The notes beneath the pieces were generated by a model. That model worked only from the letters and a program-made list of their open reading frames with translations, was not told the DNA's origin and did not search any database. From Klebsormidium nitens (taxonomy: Eukaryota; Streptophyta; Klebsormidiophyceae; Klebsormidiales; Klebsormidiaceae), in the NCBI GenBank assembly GCA_000708835.1, contig DF237232.1:49307-113306 (forward strand): a stretch of DNA of 64,000 nt. Reading direction: 5' to 3'. Shown piece after piece: positions 59,238-64,000 of this stretch. Every line of letters begins with the position of its first letter. Within the stretch, counting starts at the first letter, position 1. Made by a program: the position numbers and the translations under genes.

Positions 59238-61545
59238 TTAGATAACATCACGACTGAAGGGCTCGATATAATACGAATTGAAACCATCCCGCCATTGGTC
59301 ACAGTCTTGATGAAAAAGTTGTTTGTTACCCCCGGCAACCGTGGGCTGCCTTTCTGTAACGAGTCTGCCAGCTATCCACGTGGCGGCCACGCCGCTAAGC
59401 ACAAAGATCCTAGCGGAGCTGCGTAAGTGTCTGCTTCTTGTTAAGATATTGACTTTATTTCTCAGGCCGGGAGCGACTGGAGTTGTGGAGGTCATGCTCT
59501 GACGAGGGCAAAGAGCGTAAGCTATCGAAACCCCGGCACCCAAGGCATCAAGGGTCAATTCGATACCCTGCCCACCGACCCACAATTTTCGATCGAATCA
59601 CAGCAAGCTGCTCAAGGTGAAGCCAGTCGAAAAATGGAAGAAACACAAGCCCACCCGCAGAAAGCCAGAGGTAAGCATGCAGGCCATCAATCTAACCAAA
59701 AGATAACCAAGCCGTCAAGCAACAACAATCTACACAGTCAAGGCGACCCCCACCTGAGACTCCAGATCGTCCTGACCAAAATGGACGACCACCGAGTGTC
59801 CCACAATCGAGCTGGGCCCGTCTAAGCTGATGACAACGTCCTCCAGCGTGGTCTGGACCTTGCCATCCTGCAAGGCAGGCAGATGAGCAGGCGCACAACT
59901 CAGGGAAGTGTCTCTGATTAAGAATATGGCCAAGTATTGAGCCTAAATCCTTCCACCCGTCGAGTCTTGCTGATCTGATGCAGGCCTCGTTACATCCAGG
60001 TCAGATGGCACAGACGGCAACTCAGCCATTGTGCTGGCCCTACGTTGTCAGCCCGAATGTTCCCCAGATCGCCCACATGCCGCTCCTCGCTGCCAGGCGC
60101 CCCGTGGGGCTTCTTGCTGGGGTTGTAGTGCCCCCCCGTGCACAGGCCGTCATCGCATGTGACATCGCCAATCTCCTGCAGCGACATCGAGACCAGTATG
60201 AACAGAACCGCAGCAGTCCTAGCATCTGACTATTTTGCGAGCACAGGCTTCATTTCTAACAGGCACACATGGGCAGGGGTAGCAGTCCCACCACCTCTGT
60301 CTCGCGGTCAGTTTGAGCCAGCACGGAGCAGAGCGCCGAAGTTCATTGCCTAAACATGAGTTGGTTCATTTGTCAGTGCTTGCGCTGAAGTAACGAGCCT
60401 ATGAACGGTTTGTTTTAGCCAGACTTCCAATGGGCGCAGAAAGTTGACCGACTTTTCTCCCGATGTTGCTTCCGCACAGGTCATTGGACACTACCTAAGG
60501 ACGGCTGGGTCAGCGATCCCCCTTCACCTCCCTTCCCATCCCCCCTACCCCTTCCTTCCCCTCCCCCCGCTCCTCCCCCGCCCCTCCCTCTTCACCCCCC
60601 CTTCATTGCCCTGCATGGCTTCACTTTCGTTTGCTTGCCAGTATCAGGCAAAGAACACATACAGTAATGCAGACTCTTTGCCAAGGGACAAAATCCTGAG
60701 AGACAAGACGCCAAGGAGCAGAGTTCTGAGAAAGAAGCTGTACATCGCTCCAAACTAAAGCGTCTGCTCAAGCTGACTCACATGAATGTGGAATCCATGC
60801 ATACCAGGGGAGAGACCCCCAATATTGACGTCCACCTTCACTTTCCTGCCACCAAAGAAGCCCGACGACTCTGTGAATGTAACTTCACCTGTACAAGGAG
60901 CAGGAGATGCAAATTACGTTGACGGGGTCCACATTTTGGGGGCTTTAAAGCCCACTAAAAATTGTTCTTCTACAATGATAAATAGGACTCTGGAACAATA
61001 CCTGCGGAAGAAGTAAAGAACCACCTCAGAGGAGCTCAAGCAACTGCTGCGAATGACTATCCGGTCAACAACAGCGGCCACGATGCACTCCTGGCATAGA
61101 TTCTCACAACACATGCTGTGGGCGACTTCAAAAAGCACCATTCAGTGGGCCTTGTTCTAGACATGGAAGGAGACATACCAAAAGCCGTGCTTCCCTTTGT
61201 AGGAACCAATTTGGCAACTGCCACCTTTGCAGCTGCTGCCTCAGCTGGCTGAGCCAATGCTGCGCTGGCTAGGGCGAGGCCGAGGAGGAAATCTCGCCGG
61301 GGGCACTCAGGCCCACATTGGCAGCCCACTGCCCTTGCTTCTGAGAAGCTGCCCACACATTGTGCCTGGACTGCGAGCTTTCGGGTATGAATTGGCACTG
61401 GGGCAGCATGCACGGGAAGGCCCCAAAATGACTTTGGCAGGACGGCGGAGCTTGCGACAGAAGCAGCCGCTTCTGGACGAAAGACTAAAGCACCAATAGT
61501 AAGGGCAGCAGGGCCTGAAAAGGCAATTGCTACAGTGCACGCCAT
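59238..61545 (-). CDS. Cu/Zn superoxide dismutase-like protein with predicted thylakoid-lumen (Tat) targeting
   Basis: Exons 61545-61179, 60888-60782, 60175-60044, 59867-59754 and 59567-59238 join in phase into 349 residues. Residues 1-80 look like a plastid transit peptide. [18 protein letters not shown] (81-98) followed by AEAAA is a twin-arginine signal with a lumenal cleavage site. The SOD domain follows: [42 protein letters not shown] and [11 protein letters not shown]. All seven metal ligands are present (H156, H158, H174, H182, H191, D194, H231). The last block [17 protein letters not shown] aligns without gaps to the usual ELSLTTGNAGARLACGV, but the catalytic Arg is Ser254 and the disulfide Cys is Tyr257. 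About 90 extra residues follow. The expected reaction is superoxide dismutation, possibly weakened. The last exon is the least certain. Confidence 0.87.
60517..60604 (-). repeat. G-rich tract with G-quadruplex potential in a SOD intron
   Basis: The plus strand is almost pure C and T; the minus (sense) strand therefore has many runs of three to seven G separated by short A/G spacers over 88 bp, in intron 2 of the SOD-like gene. The sequence meets the usual G3+ loop rule for quadruplexes many times over. Confidence 0.85.
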
Positions 61546-61639
61546 TCTGCTGGACAAGAGGACTGGAAAGCGGAGAGCTGTACAGATTCGCACCCTAGGT
61601 GGTCCTTGAGAGTGCTTGAGAACGGATTGCAAATTTGTT
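61546..61639. promoter_or_regulatory. Short 5' flank of the SOD-like gene
   Basis: Only about 94 bp separate the SOD start codon from the hairpin marking the left side of the retroelement. The SOD promoter is therefore either very short or lies within or beyond the element. Confidence 0.4.
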
Positions 61640-61670
61640 AATTCTTCACGTTTGTAATTAGTGAAGAATT
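61640..61670. repeat. 10-bp perfect inverted repeat (hairpin) at the left side of the retroelement
   Basis: AATTCTTCAC (61640-61649) and GTGAAGAATT (61661-61670) are perfect inverse complements separated by 11 nt. It lies immediately before the GC-rich leader of the retroelement and may mark or form its terminus; the true element boundary is not proven. Confidence 0.6.
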
Positions 61671-61754
61671 TCGGTTCTCTTGTGCGGACCGACAGATTCG
61701 AATTTGTTAGCGCGCAGCGCGGCCGCGCAGCGGCCGCGTGCGCGACTTCAGCAG

Positions 61755-61761
61755 TATAAAA
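61755..61761 (+). promoter_or_regulatory. TATA box of the retroelement
   Basis: TATAAAA about 150 bp upstream of the gag-like start codon and directly after the GC-rich leader, a plausible core promoter for the element. Confidence 0.5.
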
Positions 61762-61906
61762 TGAGCAATCTCCCGCTCATTCCTTCATTCTGCCAAGTTC
61801 TAGCACGCAAGTTCGCTACGATCGTGCACTCTTTTCCTTTCTTCTTTCCCTTTCTTTTCGTTTCGAAGAACAGTGAGCTACTCTATCAGAGCCTCTCAGC
61901 CTGCGT

Positions 61907-62879
61907 ATGGCATGTCAGTTCGGCCAGATGGATCCTCTCATGGCTGAGGCCTACGCAAACGGCTTGTTCCCTGAAGGCGTCTTCGTCAACCCGCAACTAG
62001 TGCATGGACCTCGAGCTCCTCAGATGCATGGCTTCTTCCCTGGCGCTCAAGACGAAGGTCGTGCTCAAGATGAGATGCATGAAGACCAGGAAGGTGGTCA
62101 GGGTGACGAAGCAGCTTTCGATGCGCATGCAGCAAACCAACAGGCTCAAGCTGCTGCTGAAGAGGCTTTCGGCATGCAGCAACTCCAGCATCTCTTCCAG
62201 GGACTCTCTGATAACATCATCGCTCGTGTCAAGGGGGAGTTGACTCAGTCCGTCTCAGCCTCTGTGCAAGATGCAGTCTCATCCACATTGGCTGGCAAGA
62301 AGCGTCGAGCTGAAGCAATCAAGAACGACGGCATCAAGAAGCAGTTCGTTCCCCTCGAAGAAGCCTGCCTGCGCATGGAACATGTCAAGTCCTCCCTGAA
62401 GAACTTCACCGAAGGAGAAACTGAGGAGATCTCGCACGACGATGCCGTCAAGATGCAGGACCGGACTTCTTGGATGAAGGTATCTCCCTTTGCCAGAAGA
62501 GAATGACTCACCTTGAGATTGCTGAGACTGAAGGTTGGGGGGTTGCGAAGAAGATGGAGGAAAATGCGCTGTTTCTCAAGTTGCAGACGATGTCCAGAAG
62601 CAGCTCAAACGGACAAAGAAGGATTTCAAGGCCGAGGAGAAGGAGAAGGAGTCCAAGAAGAAGACCAAGCAGGGCTTCAAGCCGAAGTTCTTCCAGAAGA
62701 CCAAGAGCTTCTATCCCCGCGGGGGATTCTCTGTTGGACGTGGTGGAGGCTTCTACCAGGCTCCTGGCGGCGGCAAGCCGTGCTATTCCTGTGGCCAGCC
62801 TGGTCATATCAGTGCCTTCTGTCCTGGGAAGGGTTTCGCAGCTGTGAATGCTGGTAGAGCACGCCCTGCTCTACAGTAG
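61907..62879 (+). pseudogene. Gag-like protein of the retroelement, frame-broken
   Basis: The first frame (61907-62506, 199 codons) is acidic and Gln/Ala-rich, with a QLQHLFQGLSDNIIARVKGE helix. The sensible reading then moves to a second frame near 62465-62580 (EGISLCQKRMTHLEIAETEG) and to a third from about 62583 to the stop at 62879. The third frame has a Lys-rich linker and a CCHC knuckle (CYSCGQPGHISAFC). At least two single-base length changes are needed, so the copy is most likely dead; programmed frameshifting twice is less likely. The knuckle and position support a nucleocapsid-like role. Confidence 0.7.
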
Positions 62880-63446
62880 TCAGGACTTAGTGTTGGTCTC
62901 AGAGTTGCTAGCACTAGGTTGTTGGCTAGACAGACATTGGCATTGACGGAACATTGTACAATCCTGTATCCATTATTGAACACTTGCTTGTAACACACAT
63001 ATCTCAGCTGTCTATTTCGATATCTTCGTGCATGTCCTTGAATTGCTTGAGTTTCCCATTTTCTCTTTTGGAATTGACAAAGGTGCTACCTTTGGTTCTG
63101 CAGTCTTCTTGAGAGAGCTATGATCAAGGCTTCTGGGAGCTTCCCAGAGATTGCTGCCTTAAAAAGAGAGCTGATTGCTCTAAGAGATTTTTCTGGCAGG
63201 GATGCCATCCCAAACGCCATTGAGGAGCTTCCTCAATCATGGCTTCGTCAGCCTGCTGAGCCAGAGTTTCTGGTTTTTCCCTTGCGCTGCTTGGGTGTCC
63301 GCTCATTACAGGGAGCTTCCCTGTTTCTTCTTTGTTCGCGCAGCGAACTAATTTTGGGGGAATGATGCTTTCCCACTGGATCGAACTTCTCCATGGGAGC
63401 CTTTGTGCTTATCTGACCTCCCATTGTTTCCAGTTATCTAACATTT

Positions 63447-63992
63447 ATGTTTCGTGCTACTACAGCTGATGCTGAGTCACTGCACCTGCTCTCTGATTTC
63501 ACTGGCGCTGCCGAGTTCGAGGGTTCTCGTCGTCCCTCTGAGTCATCTTTTTCGAAGCCTACCACTCTGCCTTCGTCTTCATCTGCGCCTCCTGCTCCCC
63601 GCGAGCCCTGGCTTCGGAATCGCCTGCGTGATCAGCTCTCCTTCTGGCGCACCATCTGCACTTCAGCTTTTGTGCTCAGCATCATCTCCGTTGGCTATCA
63701 GCTGCCTTGGCTCGAGGGTCCTCCCCCTGGTCCGTCTTTCAAGGCAAACCACCCGTCTGCCTTCCAGTTTCCCGACTTCGTCTCTGATGCTGTCGCTTCC
63801 TTAGTTGTCACGGGTGCTGCTCAGGAGGTCTTCTTTAAGCCTTTCATCATCAGTCCTCTTGGTGTAGTACCAAAAGGTGTCGATAAACTTCGCCTCATTC
63901 TGGATCTTCGATGCGTCAACAGCTTTCTCAGAGTGGATAAATTCAAGTATGAATCTGAAACGGCGGGGCTAGTTTGCACGCCGTTGGACTGA
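63447..63992 (+). pseudogene. Reverse transcriptase N-terminal part of the retroelement, stopped
   Basis: A 181-codon frame carries a Ser/Pro-rich lead, then WRTICTSAFVLSIISVGYQL and the RT entry motifs FIISPLGVVPKG and KLRLILDLRCVNSFL, typical of DIRS/PAT-type elements rather than Gypsy or Copia. It stops at TGA (63990-63992), just where the next RT block (the first catalytic Asp region) should begin, and the remaining 8 bases of the window do not help. The stop looks like a nonsense change. The RT start may lie upstream of 63447. Confidence 0.7.
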
Positions 63993-64000
63993 AGACACTT

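Larger units (their letters stand above)
61640..64000 (+). mobile_element. DIRS-like retrotransposon, left part, decayed
   Basis: A compact leader contains a GC-rich palindromic block with two GCGGCCGC words (61719-61738) and a TATAAAA box (61755-61761). It is followed by a gag-like region (61907-62879) with a zinc knuckle, and a reverse transcriptase region (63447-63992) whose start resembles DIRS-type RT. The right side, expected to hold RNase H and a tyrosine recombinase, lies outside the window. No LTR is visible. Frame breaks and a premature stop show that this copy is not intact. The codon pattern, with many CT-ending codons, differs from that of the host genes. Confidence 0.72.

Noticed and set aside
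63120-63365. 81-codon frame between the gag-like and RT regions
   Set aside because: Lies inside the retroelement and is probably a fragment of its second reading frame; no independent gene.
1-64000. Bacterial-type systems such as CRISPR arrays, operons or ribosome-binding sites
   Set aside because: No spaced direct repeats of CRISPR type and no polycistronic spacing; spliceosomal introns and plant-type proteins show nuclear eukaryotic DNA.
1-64000. tRNA or rRNA genes
   Set aside because: I looked for the GGTTCGAATCC-type T-loop and rRNA core words on both strands and found no convincing case; a covariance-model scan could still find a degenerate one.

Overview
The window reads as nuclear DNA of a streptophyte (charophyte-grade) green alga, most like a Klebsormidium-type genome. 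I infer this from gene content. There are plant-type versions of HUS1, NF-YB, a DUF789 protein, an ASG1-like protein, an RBL14-type rhomboid with a RanBP2 zinc finger and an AP180-type ANTH protein. Alongside them sit two p25-alpha/TPPP genes, a flagellate-associated family that land plants generally lack. Genes are dense (about one per 4 kb), intron-rich (4 to 14 exons) and use GT-AG junctions with GTGAG/GTAAG donors, plus one GC-AG intron. I rebuilt the spliced models by hand from reading frame, splice signals and family similarity. Nearly all close exactly in phase, which supports them strongly. The species is not proven.

Layout from left to right: the 3' end of an unknown gene (+); two tandem p25-alpha genes (-,-); a plant SHA/SHB-like protein without SH2 domain (+); an O-fucosyltransferase-like glycosyltransferase (-); a myotubularin lipid phosphatase (+); HUS1 of the 9-1-1 clamp (-); an SR-like protein with five CCHC knuckles (+); NF-YB (-), with a doubtful small secreted protein upstream (-); an ASG1-like protein (+); a DUF789 protein (-); a rhomboid protease (+); an AP180/ANTH clathrin adaptor (-); a flavin monooxygenase (+); a Cu/Zn superoxide dismutase with predicted thylakoid-lumen targeting (-); and the left part of a decayed DIRS-like retrotransposon running off the right edge.

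The genes do not form a pathway. What stands out is the architecture. Strand alternates almost perfectly, so genes sit in head-to-head pairs (divergent gaps of about 0.5-1.2 kb) separated by tail-to-tail gaps of 1.1-2.0 kb. All seven tail-to-tail gaps contain an island of DNA unlike its surroundings, full of CATG, GATC, TGCA and GCTAGC words. Island centres lie roughly 8-11 kb apart. By hand count CATG is about four times the uniform expectation in the islands and near expectation in the two divergent gaps I counted. The divergent gaps instead hold clusters of the 7-mer TACCGTA/TACGGTA, above all between the DUF789 and rhomboid genes and between the AP180 and FMO genes.

Other points: the SOD keeps all seven metal ligands but lacks the catalytic Arg and one disulfide Cys; two zinc knuckles of the CCHC protein are cut by introns at the same place; the two p25-alpha paralogues share only one intron position; and the retroelement ends about 95 bp from the SOD start codon.
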